Positions 33,756 to 41,289 of a DNA stretch of 64,000 bases are shown in pieces. Source of the DNA: Burkholderiales bacterium (GTDB lineage: Bacteria > Pseudomonadota > Gammaproteobacteria > Burkholderiales > Burkholderiaceae_C); NCBI GenBank assembly GCA_016191525.1, contig JACPOK010000039.1:124001-188000 (forward strand), given 5' to 3'. The notes under the pieces are model-generated. The model did not search any database. It was not told the origin of the DNA and saw only the letters and a list, made by a program, of their open reading frames with translations. Numbering within the stretch: position 1 is the first letter of the stretch; every line of letters starts with the position of its first letter. Made by a program: the position numbers and the translations under genes.

Positions 33756-34547
33756 ATGCAAGGCTTCCTGAGAATAGAAGGCCTGTCCAGGTCGTTCGCG
33801 GAGGACAAACCGGTCTTCGCCGATGTTTCCTTCACCCTGGACAAGGGCGAATTCGTCTGCATCATCGGCCACTCGGGCTGCGGCAAGACGACCATCCTGA
33901 ACGTGCTGGCGGGCCTGGACACCGCCAGCTCCGGCCACGTCTTCATGGACGGGCGCGAAGTCGCCGGCCCCAGCCTGGAGCGCGGCGTGGTGTTCCAGAG
34001 CCACGCGCTGATGCCCTGGCTCACGGTGCGCAAAAACATCGCCTTCGCGGTCGAATCACGCTGGCCGGACTGGTCCCGCGCCAAGGTCAATGAGCATGTT
34101 GAAACCTTTGTCGCCATGGTGGGCCTGACGCCGGCCATCGAGAAGAAGCCCTCGCAGCTGTCAGGCGGCATGAAGCAGCGGGTGGGCATTGCCCGGGCCT
34201 TCGCCATCCAGCCCAAGATGCTGCTGCTGGACGAGCCCTTCGGCGCGCTGGACGCGCTGACACGCGGCACCATCCAGGACGAGCTGATGTCCATCGTGCG
34301 CGAAACGCATCAGACTGTTTTCATGATTACGCATGACGTGGACGAGGCCATCCTGCTGGCCGACCGCATCCTGCTCATGAGCAACGGCGCGGAAAGCCCG
34401 TCGGGTTACAAGCACGGCGGCATCGCCGAGGTTGTCAACAATCCCCTGCCCAAGGCGCGCAAGCGCGCCGAACTGCACCACCTGCCCGGCTACTACGAGC
34501 TGCGCAACCACATCGTCGATTTTCTTGTCCACAGGAGCAACACATGA
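33756..34547 (+). CDS. cynD: Cyanate/nitrate-type ABC transporter ATP-binding protein
   Basis: A 263-residue ABC ATPase of the NrtD/SsuB group: Walker A GHSGCGKTT, Q-loop FQSHALMPW, signature LSGGMKQRVGIARAF, Walker B MLLLDEPFGALD, switch His in MITHD. The ATG at 33756 (MQGFLRIEGLSRSF) is preferred. The frame is open upstream to 33663, but that part is translated repeat (GLTRDPWIAGQARND) and is not family-like. It overlaps cynS by 4 bp. Confidence 0.88.
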   Translation: MQGFLRIEGLSRSFAEDKPVFADVSFTLDKGEFVCIIGHSGCGKTTILNVLAGLDTASSGHVFMDGREVAGPSLERGVVFQSHALMPWLTVRKNIAFAVESRWPDWSRAKVNEHVETFVAMVGLTPAIEKKPSQLSGGMKQRVGIARAFAIQPKMLLLDEPFGALDALTRGTIQDELMSIVRETHQTVFMITHDVDEAILLADRILLMSNGAESPSGYKHGGIAEVVNNPLPKARKRAELHHLPGYYELRNHIVDFLVHRSNT

Positions 34548-34987
34548 ACCGCAATGACGTCACCGAAAAAATCATTTCCACCAAGGTCTCCAGGGGCCTG
34601 CAATGGGGCGACATCGCCGCCAAAGTGGGCCAGTCCAAGGAGTGGACCACCGCCCTGTGCCTGGGCCAGATGACCGCCACCGCCGAGCAGGCCGATGTGC
34701 TGGGCGATCTTTTCGCCCTCACCGCGGACGAGAAGAAGTGGCTGCAGGTTGTGCCGTACAAGGGCTCGCTGCCCACGCAGGTGCCCACCGACCCGCTGAT
34801 CTACCGCTGGTACGAGGTCGTCAGCGTCTATGGCGCCACCATCAAGGAGCTGATCCATGAGGAATTCGGCGACGGCATCATGAGCGCCATCGATTTCTCC
34901 ATGGACATCCAGCGCCAGGCGGATCCCAAGGGCGACCGGGTGAATGTGGTGCTGTCGGGGAAGTTCCTGCCTTACAAGACGTACTAG
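34544..34987 (+). CDS. cynS: Cyanase (cyanate hydratase)
   Basis: CynS, 147 residues, converts cyanate and bicarbonate to ammonia and CO2. The catalytic residues are visible: Arg88 and Glu91 in YRWYE and Ser114 in IMSAIDF, matching Arg96/Glu99/Ser122 of E. coli. The N-terminal helix-turn-helix-like domain is present. Last gene of the cyn operon with 4-bp overlap; it provides the detoxification and nitrogen-release step and identifies the transporter's likely substrate. Confidence 0.95.
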   Translation: MNRNDVTEKIISTKVSRGLQWGDIAAKVGQSKEWTTALCLGQMTATAEQADVLGDLFALTADEKKWLQVVPYKGSLPTQVPTDPLIYRWYEVVSVYGATIKELIHEEFGDGIMSAIDFSMDIQRQADPKGDRVNVVLSGKFLPYKTY

Positions 34988-35014
34988 CTCCGGATTCCCT
35001 CACGCACTATCCAT

Positions 35015-35048
35015 GCGGCTTGCGGGCCATTTTGTGCCCGCAAGCCGC
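35015..35048 (+). terminator. Strong hairpin after the cyanate operon
   Basis: GCGGCTTGCGGGC-N8-GCCCGCAAGCCGC: 13-bp perfect arms, 27 bp after the cynS stop. There is no T-tract after it, so it may act as an mRNA-stabilising hairpin or a repeat-derived terminator. A CGGGAATGACGG tail of the REP-like type follows. Confidence 0.5.
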
Positions 35049-35089
35049 GCCACGCCTGCGCGGGAATGACGGTGGTTTAAGCTTGGCGA

Positions 35090-36115
35090 ATGCAGATCGA
35101 AGCCATCCGCCAACGTTTGCGCGCCCTGGGCGCCAAGCCCGGCCACGAACAGCGGGTGCTGCGGCTGTGGTCGCAGGCCTTGCCGCAGGACAGCGGCAGC
35201 CGCCGGCTGGAAGACTTCATGCCGGCGCCGCTGCGGGCCGAATTGCCGGCCATCACCGCCGAACTTGAATCGCTGGCCCAACTGCGCTCCGAGCACCCGG
35301 CGCAGGACGGCTCGGCCCGCCTGCTGGTCGAACTGGTGGACGGCCAGGCGGTGGAAAGCGTGCTGCTGCCGCGCGGCGGGCTGTGTGTTTCATCGCAGGT
35401 GGGTTGCGCCGTCGGTTGCGTGTTCTGCATGACCGGGCGCGACGGCCTGCTGCGCCAGCTCGGCAGCGCCGAGATCGTGGCGCAGGTGGCGCTGGCCCGC
35501 TCGCTGCGGCCGGTGAACAAGGTGGTGTTCATGGGCATGGGCGAGCCGGCGCACAACCTGGACAACGTGATGGAGGCCATCGATCTGCTGGGCACCGTGG
35601 CCAACATCGGCCACAAAAGCCTGGTGTTCTCCACGGTGGGCGACCCGCGCGTGTTCGAACGCCTGCCGCGGGGCCGGGTCAAGCCCGCGCTGGCGCTGTC
35701 GCTGCACACCACGCGGGCCGAGCTGCGGACCAGGCTGCTGCCGCGCGCGCCGAAAATTTCGCCGCAGGAACTGGTGGACGAGGGCGAGCGCTACGCCCGC
35801 GCCACGGGTTACCCGATCCAGTACCAGTGGACGCTGCTGGAGGGCATCAACGACAGCGAGGAAGAGCTGGACGGGATCGTGCGCCTGCTCAAGGGCAAGT
35901 ACGCGGTGATGAACATGATCCCGTACAACACGGTGCCCGACTTGCCGTACCAACGGCCTTCGTGGGAGCGCTCGGCGCAGATCGCGCGCACGTTGCACCA
36001 GCGCGGCGTGCTGACCAAGCTGCGGCAATCGGCCGGGCAGGACGTGGACGCGGGCTGCGGCCAGCTGCGGGCGCGCTCAGCGCCGCGGCAGGCCCAGCCC
36101 ATCATCTTTACTTGA
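35090..36115 (+). CDS. RlmN-family radical SAM RNA methyltransferase
   Basis: A 341-residue radical SAM enzyme of the RlmN/Cfr family, which methylates adenine C2 (or C8) of RNA through a cysteine relay. The Fe-S motif is CAVGCVFC (CX3CX2C), the SAM motif GMGEPAHN, and the conserved C-terminal cysteine is in GQDVDAGCGQL. The gene neighbourhood is not that of housekeeping rlmN (ndk/pilF/ispG region), and GEPAHN departs from the usual GEPLLN, so this may be a second paralogue. Target base unknown. Confidence 0.85.
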   Translation: MQIEAIRQRLRALGAKPGHEQRVLRLWSQALPQDSGSRRLEDFMPAPLRAELPAITAELESLAQLRSEHPAQDGSARLLVELVDGQAVESVLLPRGGLCVSSQVGCAVGCVFCMTGRDGLLRQLGSAEIVAQVALARSLRPVNKVVFMGMGEPAHNLDNVMEAIDLLGTVANIGHKSLVFSTVGDPRVFERLPRGRVKPALALSLHTTRAELRTRLLPRAPKISPQELVDEGERYARATGYPIQYQWTLLEGINDSEEELDGIVRLLKGKYAVMNMIPYNTVPDLPYQRPSWERSAQIARTLHQRGVLTKLRQSAGQDVDAGCGQLRARSAPRQAQPIIFT

Positions 36116-36485
36116 CCGGCGTTTCCGTCGAACGGATCAGGCCGCCGGCTTCCACGCTGCCTTGCGCCGAACCCGCGCCCTGGATGCGCTGAACGCAGGC
36201 CTGCTTGTCGGCATCGGGCTGCGCGCCGCAACGCGCCAGCGCATTGCCCGCCAGGCTGGCGTCGCCGCTGGTGCCCAGGTTGTTGCGCTTGGCTTCCGCC
36301 AGCGCTGCGCCGGCTTCCTTCAGGCAGGTGGCACGGTCCTGGTTGGACTGGCCGCTCATGCAGTGCGCGCGTTCCTTGTTGTACTTGGCCTGGGCCTCGG
36401 CCGAAGCCTTGTTGCCGGCAGCCCAGGTGGCGGGCACGACGGCCAGCGCCAGGGCGCAGGCGGCAATTCGTTGGGTGGTATTCAT
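36108..36485 (-). CDS. Exported hypothetical protein, cysteine-containing
   Basis: A 125-residue protein with a clear Sec signal peptide (MNTTQRIAACALALAVVPATWA, cleavage about residue 22). The mature part is Ala/Lys-rich and helical with three or four spaced cysteines (AHCMSGQSNQDRATCLKEAG, ARCGAQPDADKQACVQ), suggesting disulfides. I recognise no functional family; similar small periplasmic proteins are common in Burkholderiales. It overlaps the RlmN-like gene end by 8 bp (convergent). Confidence 0.7.
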   Translation of the reverse strand: MNTTQRIAACALALAVVPATWAAGNKASAEAQAKYNKERAHCMSGQSNQDRATCLKEAGAALAEAKRNNLGTSGDASLAGNALARCGAQPDADKQACVQRIQGAGSAQGSVEAGGLIRSTETPVK

Positions 36486-36584
36486 GCGGGTCTCCTGTGG
36501 GTGTGAGTGGCTGAGCTTGGGTGCCGCCCGCCAGGGCCGGTGTGCGCGGCGGTCGCGCGAAGCTGTAGGACGCGGGGCTGAACA

Positions 36585-36614
36585 GCACAAAGGGCGCCGA
36601 AGCGCCCTTTGTGC
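36585..36614 (-). terminator. Rho-independent-like hairpin after the KGG gene
   Basis: GCACAAAGGGCGC-CGAA-GCGCCCTTTGTGC: 13-bp perfect stem with a 4-nt loop, 17 bp downstream of the KGG-protein stop. The U-tract is weak. Confidence 0.65.
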
Positions 36615-36630
36615 CGATGCGGTTCCGGGT

Positions 36631-36918
36631 CTAGCGCTCGCTGCTCATGTTCCCGCTGTCCATGCTGCTGGACGCTGACGGGCTGCCCGAACCGGCTGAC
36701 GCCTGGGCGCGGCCGGCGCGGCTGTTCTCGCTGCGGGCCTGGCCGCCCTTGCGGCCGGCGGCGCGCGCTTCCTCAGAACTGAACTCGTGGGCCGTGCCCT
36801 TTTCGTGCGCGGCGCGCCCGCCCTGGCTGGCGATTTCGCGCTGGCGCTGCGGGTCCATCGAAGCGAAGCCCCGATTGGACGTTTTGCTTGCGCCGGGTGT
36901 TGCCTGAGTGTCTGCCAT
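36631..36918 (-). CDS. KGG-motif stress-induced protein
   Basis: A 95-residue hydrophilic protein with GsiB/Con-10-type repeats: RGFASMDPQRQREIASQGGRAAHEKG and GRKGGQARSENS regions hold the KGG-like motifs. Such small, disordered proteins accumulate in desiccation, osmotic or stationary-phase stress. A GAGAG ribosome site precedes the ATG at 36918. The tail is Ser/Ala-rich and of low complexity. Confidence 0.82.
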   Translation of the reverse strand: MADTQATPGASKTSNRGFASMDPQRQREIASQGGRAAHEKGTAHEFSSEEARAAGRKGGQARSENSRAGRAQASAGSGSPSASSSMDSGNMSSER

Positions 36919-37047
36919 GAATGCTCTCCTGAAAAGTTGGGTATTGCATGCCGGCACAAGGCCAGTCACGAACCCATTGGGAGCCCGCTTTGCGTCTTCA
37001 GAAGTAAGGCTGGAGGGAAGGCATCTGTAGGACGATGCCTTGCGGGG

Positions 37048-37395
37048 TTACAACTGGCGCGAGGCAATGCGCCGCATCAGTGCCCGTGCCTGCGGTGTGC
37101 CGGGGCCGGCATCCGCATCCAGGCTGGCGAGCAGGCGCGTGAGCATCTCCGCCTTCGGCAGCACGGTGCCGAAGAACAGCACGCGGTCCGCGCGGCCCAC
37201 CAGCAGCGAGGGGAAGGTCTCGATGTCGATGTCGCCCATCAGGTCGGCTTCGTCCTCGACGTCGATCCACTCGAAGTGGTCCTGCGGGTGCGCGGCGGCA
37301 GCGGCGTCAAAGGCGGCGCGCCATTCACGGCACACGCCGCACCATTGCGCGCACAGCCCGATCACCCGCCGTTGGCCATCCCGTTCACCGTCCAT
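37048..37395 (-). CDS. Thioredoxin-family protein
   Basis: A 115-residue cytoplasmic thioredoxin-like protein with a CXXC active site (AQWCGVCREW). The cis-proline loop (DIETFPSLLV) is present. The sequence lacks the WCGPC of classical thioredoxins, so it is a divergent member, possibly a specific reductase. The upstream phosphatase gene in the same direction ends 3 bp before it, so the two are an operon. Confidence 0.85.
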   Translation of the reverse strand: MDGERDGQRRVIGLCAQWCGVCREWRAAFDAAAAAHPQDHFEWIDVEDEADLMGDIDIETFPSLLVGRADRVLFFGTVLPKAEMLTRLLASLDADAGPGTPQARALMRRIASRQL

Positions 37396-37398
37396 GCC

Positions 37399-38070
37399 TC
37401 AAGAATACGTGATCCAGCTTTCGTATTCCCGGCCTTCCAGGTGCGGGATGCCGTTGTAGCTGACCAGCATGTGGCGCTTGGGCGTGAAGGCGAACTCGGT
37501 AATGGAGGTGTTGCGGATGCGCAGGTTCAATTCAATCGTGGTCTCGGGCGAGGTGCCCAGCACCTGGCCGACGGCGGTGGAGATCGGGCCGCCGCTGGAG
37601 ACGATCAGCACATTGCCGCCATGGTGGTTGGCGCGAACGTGGGCCAGCGCGCTGGCGACGCCTTCCACGAACTGGTCGTAGCTGGGCATGCCCCTGGGGC
37701 TGACCACGCCCGCCATCCACTGCGCCAGCCCGTCGCGCAGCAGCCTGAAGTGCGCGCGGTACATCTCGGGCGAGGTGGGCTTTTCCAGCTTGTGCGGGTG
37801 GATGGTGGCGATCACCGCCTCGCTGTCGTATTCGTTCAGGCCTTCCCAGGGCAGGTGCTCGCCCTCGTGCTTCATGCCTTCGCGGATGCCGGCCAGCGTC
37901 TCGAGGTGGCGGCGCAGCGTGCCCGCGATCACCGCGTCGAACGTGACGCCCTTCTGTGCAAAGTAGTCGCCCAGCCGCACGCTTTGCCGGCGGCCGAGTT
38001 CGCTCAGCTTGTCGTAGTCCTCGGCACCGAAGGAGGCCTGTCCGTGCCGCACCAGATAGAGTGTTCCCAT
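37399..38070 (-). CDS. Histidine phosphatase family protein
   Basis: A 223-residue member of the phosphoglycerate-mutase-like histidine phosphatase superfamily. The catalytic RHG motif (LYLVRHGQASFG, His8 or near) starts the protein, and the second His is near SSGGPIST (in VLIVSSGGPIST the usual H is replaced by S). The missing second-half histidine makes the activity less certain. It lies 3 bp upstream of the thioredoxin-like gene. Confidence 0.82.
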   Translation of the reverse strand: MGTLYLVRHGQASFGAEDYDKLSELGRRQSVRLGDYFAQKGVTFDAVIAGTLRRHLETLAGIREGMKHEGEHLPWEGLNEYDSEAVIATIHPHKLEKPTSPEMYRAHFRLLRDGLAQWMAGVVSPRGMPSYDQFVEGVASALAHVRANHHGGNVLIVSSGGPISTAVGQVLGTSPETTIELNLRIRNTSITEFAFTPKRHMLVSYNGIPHLEGREYESWITYS

Positions 38071-38392
38071 GCGGCAATTTTGCCGACCGGCTGTCCAACG
38101 GCTGGTCTCCGGGGTGACTGGCAATTGGCAGAAAATCACCCTCGACTCCCTTCCGGCCAACGCCTGCGAGGCCGGGAGCCGGCGCATGCCCCCAGTTCTT
38201 GGGGCATACAGGTAGCGGTCCGCTGCCTAAAGTCACATGGAACCGGCTGCATCGATTGAGCGATGATACGCAGCCGAAACCATCCTTCAGGCATCAATAC
38301 GCCCACTGCAACGTGAACAGCTTCGAGCAATTCCCGCCGGGCCGGCGCCGCCCATCGACCCAGCCCCCGGCGCAGCCAGACAAGGCGGCCTG
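38071..38392. other. Intergenic region and leader upstream of the secretion-system regulator
   Basis: A 322-bp gap between the histidine phosphatase and the response regulator. It holds the conserved element at 38186-38234 and then about 158 bp of leader. A 64-codon frame with a TTG start (38199-38393) ends overlapping the regulator ATG, but it has no ribosome site and no recognisable family. Confidence 0.6.
38186..38234 (+). promoter_or_regulatory. Element A: shared control element upstream of the response regulator
   Basis: An inverted repeat (ATGCCCC-N8-GGGGCAT) overlaps a 34-bp core that starts GGGGCATACAGG and ends CGCTGCCTAAAGTC. 28 of the 34 core positions are identical to element B (41162-41210) upstream of the trb operon. 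I infer a binding site plus promoter read by the same regulator, most likely the adjacent LuxR-type response regulator. Confidence 0.7.
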
Positions 38393-39073
38393 ATGGCTGC
38401 CGTTGCAGCTGCCACGCCCATCCGCGTCGCGCTGGTGGAGGACGACGTGCATTTTCAGCACGCCGTGGCGCACTCGGTCTCCCTGGCCCCGGACATGGTG
38501 CTGACCCACGTGGTGGGCACGCTCGCGCAAGGGCTGAGCCTGCTGGAGGGGACGGCACCCGACGTGCTGCTGGTCGACCTGGGTTTGCCCGATGGCTCGG
38601 GCATCGACCTGATCCAGGCGGCGCACTCGGGATGGAGCGAGTGCGGCATCGTGGTCTGCACCGCGCTGGGCGACGAGGTCCACGTGATCCGCTCGATCGA
38701 GGCCGGGGCCGCGGGCTACCTGCTCAAGGACAGCGCGCCGGAACACATCCTCGACGAGATTCGCAGTCTGCGCGCGGGTGGCAGCCCGATCAGCCCGCTG
38801 ATCGCGCGCAAGATCCTGAGCCGCTTCCGCGACATGATGCTGCCGCAGCCGCCTGCGCCGCAAGAGGCACAGCCGGACCTGTTGTCAAAGCGCGAGCACG
38901 AGGTGCTGCACCACATCTCGCGCGGCTTCACGGCGGAGGAGATCGCCCAGGCACTCAAGGTCTCGCATCACACCGTGCTGTCTTACGTGCGCCGCATCTA
39001 TGGCAAGCTGGAAGTCAATTCGAAGGTGGAAGCAATCAATGAAGCGCGCCATCGAGGCTGGCTCAAGCGTTAG
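38393..39073 (+). CDS. LuxR/NarL-type response regulator of the secretion island
   Basis: A 226-residue response regulator. Receiver domain: acidic residues near 16-18 (VEDD), phospho-acceptor Asp62 in LLVDLGLPDGSG, and the Lys of LLKDSAPEHI. LuxR-type helix-turn-helix at about 160-220 (LSKREHEVLHHISRGFTAEE, VSHHTVLSYVRRIY). It overlaps the kinase gene by 35 bp. The same upstream element occurs before this gene and before trbB, so it probably regulates itself and the secretion operon. Confidence 0.92.
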   Translation: MAAVAAATPIRVALVEDDVHFQHAVAHSVSLAPDMVLTHVVGTLAQGLSLLEGTAPDVLLVDLGLPDGSGIDLIQAAHSGWSECGIVVCTALGDEVHVIRSIEAGAAGYLLKDSAPEHILDEIRSLRAGGSPISPLIARKILSRFRDMMLPQPPAPQEAQPDLLSKREHEVLHHISRGFTAEEIAQALKVSHHTVLSYVRRIYGKLEVNSKVEAINEARHRGWLKR

Positions 39074-41063
39074 CGCCGCACGGCGCCTGCTTGGCTGCGT
39101 CGCGTGGTGGCTGGCCGCATGGGCGGGCCTGCTCACGCTGCCGGCGTGGGGGGCTGGCGAGCCCCCGGCGCCAACCATGGTGCATGTGACGCAGGTCGAG
39201 GTCCTGCGCGAACCCCCGGGGCCCGGCACGGCCGCTGATGATCCCTTCAACGAGATCATCAGCGAGACGGTCGACGAGGCAACCCTGAATGGCCGTTGGG
39301 AAACCCGTTCCCTGCCGATTTCCCTGAAGGAGTTGCCGGGCGCCGACTTGGTACAGAACGCCGGCGGCCGCCAGACGGCCTGGGTGCGCGTGCGCCTCGA
39401 TGCGCTGGCGGACGCACGCGGTGCGATCGACTTCTACCTGATGCGCTGGCTCGCCTTCGGGCAACTGGCGATCTACAGCGACGGGCAGTTGATCTATCGC
39501 TCATCGAAGTCGCCGATGCGCAACCTGGCGGCGCGGCGTGCCGTGCTGCTGCCGCTCAGCCGCGGCGACGATGGTGCCCCGCCGCGCACTTTGCTGATCC
39601 GGCTGACCTGGGTGGCCGACAAGCAAGTCTCGCTGTCTTCCCTCTACGTCGGCCCGACGGCGCAGGTGGCCGATCTGGCGCAGCGCAACCACCTGCTGCT
39701 GCGCCAGATCCCCTACACCGTCAGCGCGGTGTTCCTGCTGCTGGGGTTCTTCGCACTGGGGCTGTGGTGTTACCGGCGCGACTTCCCAGGCCGCCTGATC
39801 TTTGCCATCTCGGTCCTGGCCATCGTGTGGCGCTGGCATTTCCAGCTGGATGTCGACCACGCCACTGTCCCGGACCCCTGGTTCATCTGGCTGACCCATA
39901 ACGCGGTGTTGTGGCAGTTCATCGCACAGCACTGGCTGATCAAGTCGTTGCACGGCAGGCGCCAGGTGTGGCTGGATCGAGCGTTGCTGCTCGTGGGCGT
40001 GGTGACCCCGTTGCTGACCCTGTCCGTGGCGTGGCTGCCGCCGCATGCGATGTTCAACCGTGCCCTGACGATCCAGACCCTGGTGATCGCAGTCTCTCTG
40101 GTCGTCATCGCTGCGGGCCTGTGGAATGCCTGGCGCGCTCGCGCGTTCGACTCGGGCTTGCTGGCCATCTGCATGCTGGTCGGCCTGGCCGCCGCCCTGA
40201 GCGAAGGCGTGTTCGGCGTGTTCGGCGGGATCGAGGGTGAAATCTCCCTGATCTCCATCTACGTGCCGCGGATCTTCGTGGCGGCGTGCGTGTACCTGAC
40301 GATGCGCCACTACGTGCAGCTGGTGGCCGAGATCAAGGAAGCCAAGAGCACGCTGGAAGAGCGCTTGCAGCTGCGGGAGGCCGAGCTGCAACAAAGCCAT
40401 GCGAGGCTGAGCGAGATCGAGCGGCGCCAGACCTTGAGCGACGAGCGCCAGCGACTGATGGACGACATGCACGACGGCCTGGGCTCGTCGCTCTCCAGCG
40501 TCTTGCGCATGGTGAGCCAGCGCTATGACACCGACGCCGAGCTGCAGGCGGTGATCCGCAGCTGCATCGACGACCTGAAGTTGACCATCGATTCCATGGA
40601 GCCGGTGCAGGACGACCTGCTGCAGTTGCTGGCCACGCTGCGCTATCGCTTCGGCCCGCGCCTGCAGCACGCGGGCATCACCCTGCGCTGGGAGGTCACC
40701 GAGGTGCCAAAACTGGAGTGGCTGGACCCGCGCCGCTCACTGCACATCCTGCGCATCCTGCAGGAGGCATTGGCCAATGCGCTGCAGCACACCCGGACCA
40801 GCGAGATTCGCGTGGCGACCCATGCCGACCTGCTTTCGGTGTGGGTGACCGTAGCGGACAACGGCACCGGCTTCGATGTGGCAGCGACGCAGCAGCGCGG
40901 CGGCGGCCGCGGCCTGATGAACCAGCAGCGCCGGGCGGCCGAACTGGGTGGCCGGCTGGAACTTGCATCCAGCGCATCGGGGACGCGCCTGAGCCTGGTG
41001 CTGCCGCTGCAGGTGGACGCTCCAGGCCCCCCGAAGCGGCTGACACCGGCCGAGAACTCCTGA
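39039..41063 (+). CDS. 7TMR-DISM-type sensor histidine kinase
   Basis: A 674-residue membrane kinase. Order: signal peptide or first helix (about 18-40), a periplasmic DISMED2-like domain (about 80-205), seven membrane helices (about 212-412), a coiled coil (about 425-470), an H-box MDDMHDGLGSSLSS (His478) of the LytS/DesK (HisKA_3-like) type and a HATPase domain (ALANALQHTR, VADNGTGFD). DISMED2 domains are thought to bind carbohydrates or similar external ligands. ATG 39039 is chosen over an upstream frame inside the regulator gene. Confidence 0.9.
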   Translation: MKRAIEAGSSVSAARRLLGCVAWWLAAWAGLLTLPAWGAGEPPAPTMVHVTQVEVLREPPGPGTAADDPFNEIISETVDEATLNGRWETRSLPISLKELPGADLVQNAGGRQTAWVRVRLDALADARGAIDFYLMRWLAFGQLAIYSDGQLIYRSSKSPMRNLAARRAVLLPLSRGDDGAPPRTLLIRLTWVADKQVSLSSLYVGPTAQVADLAQRNHLLLRQIPYTVSAVFLLLGFFALGLWCYRRDFPGRLIFAISVLAIVWRWHFQLDVDHATVPDPWFIWLTHNAVLWQFIAQHWLIKSLHGRRQVWLDRALLLVGVVTPLLTLSVAWLPPHAMFNRALTIQTLVIAVSLVVIAAGLWNAWRARAFDSGLLAICMLVGLAAALSEGVFGVFGGIEGEISLISIYVPRIFVAACVYLTMRHYVQLVAEIKEAKSTLEERLQLREAELQQSHARLSEIERRQTLSDERQRLMDDMHDGLGSSLSSVLRMVSQRYDTDAELQAVIRSCIDDLKLTIDSMEPVQDDLLQLLATLRYRFGPRLQHAGITLRWEVTEVPKLEWLDPRRSLHILRILQEALANALQHTRTSEIRVATHADLLSVWVTVADNGTGFDVAATQQRGGGRGLMNQQRRAAELGGRLELASSASGTRLSLVLPLQVDAPGPPKRLTPAENS

Positions 41064-41161
41064 CCCTTTGCCGCCGGAGGAAGTCACGCCAGTCGATTGC
41101 GTCACAGGGCCGTTGCCGGGCGGCCCGGGGATCGCGACAAACGCCACGAACACTGCGCGAC

Positions 41162-41210
41162 GTGACCCTATTTCTAGGGGCATACAGGCGCCAGTGCGCT
41201 GCCTACAGTC
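41162..41210 (+). promoter_or_regulatory. Element B: shared control element upstream of the trb operon
   Basis: An imperfect inverted repeat (GTGACCCTA..TAGGGGCAT) overlaps a 34-bp core that starts GGGGCATACAGG and ends CGCTGCCTACAGTC; it matches element A in 28 of 34 positions. It ends 79 bp before the trbB ATG. Confidence 0.72.
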
Positions 41211-41289
41211 GGGCTCAAGGCTCCTCACATGACAAACCCCCGATGTGTCCCACCCTCCATCGCGCGCAGCCCGCAGGGCGCCGTGCGCC

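Noticed and set aside
38199..38393. 64-codon frame with TTG start ending over the response-regulator ATG
   Set aside because: The one-base stop/start overlap resembles translational coupling, but the TTG lies inside the conserved element A, there is no ribosome site, and the peptide looks like translated non-coding DNA.
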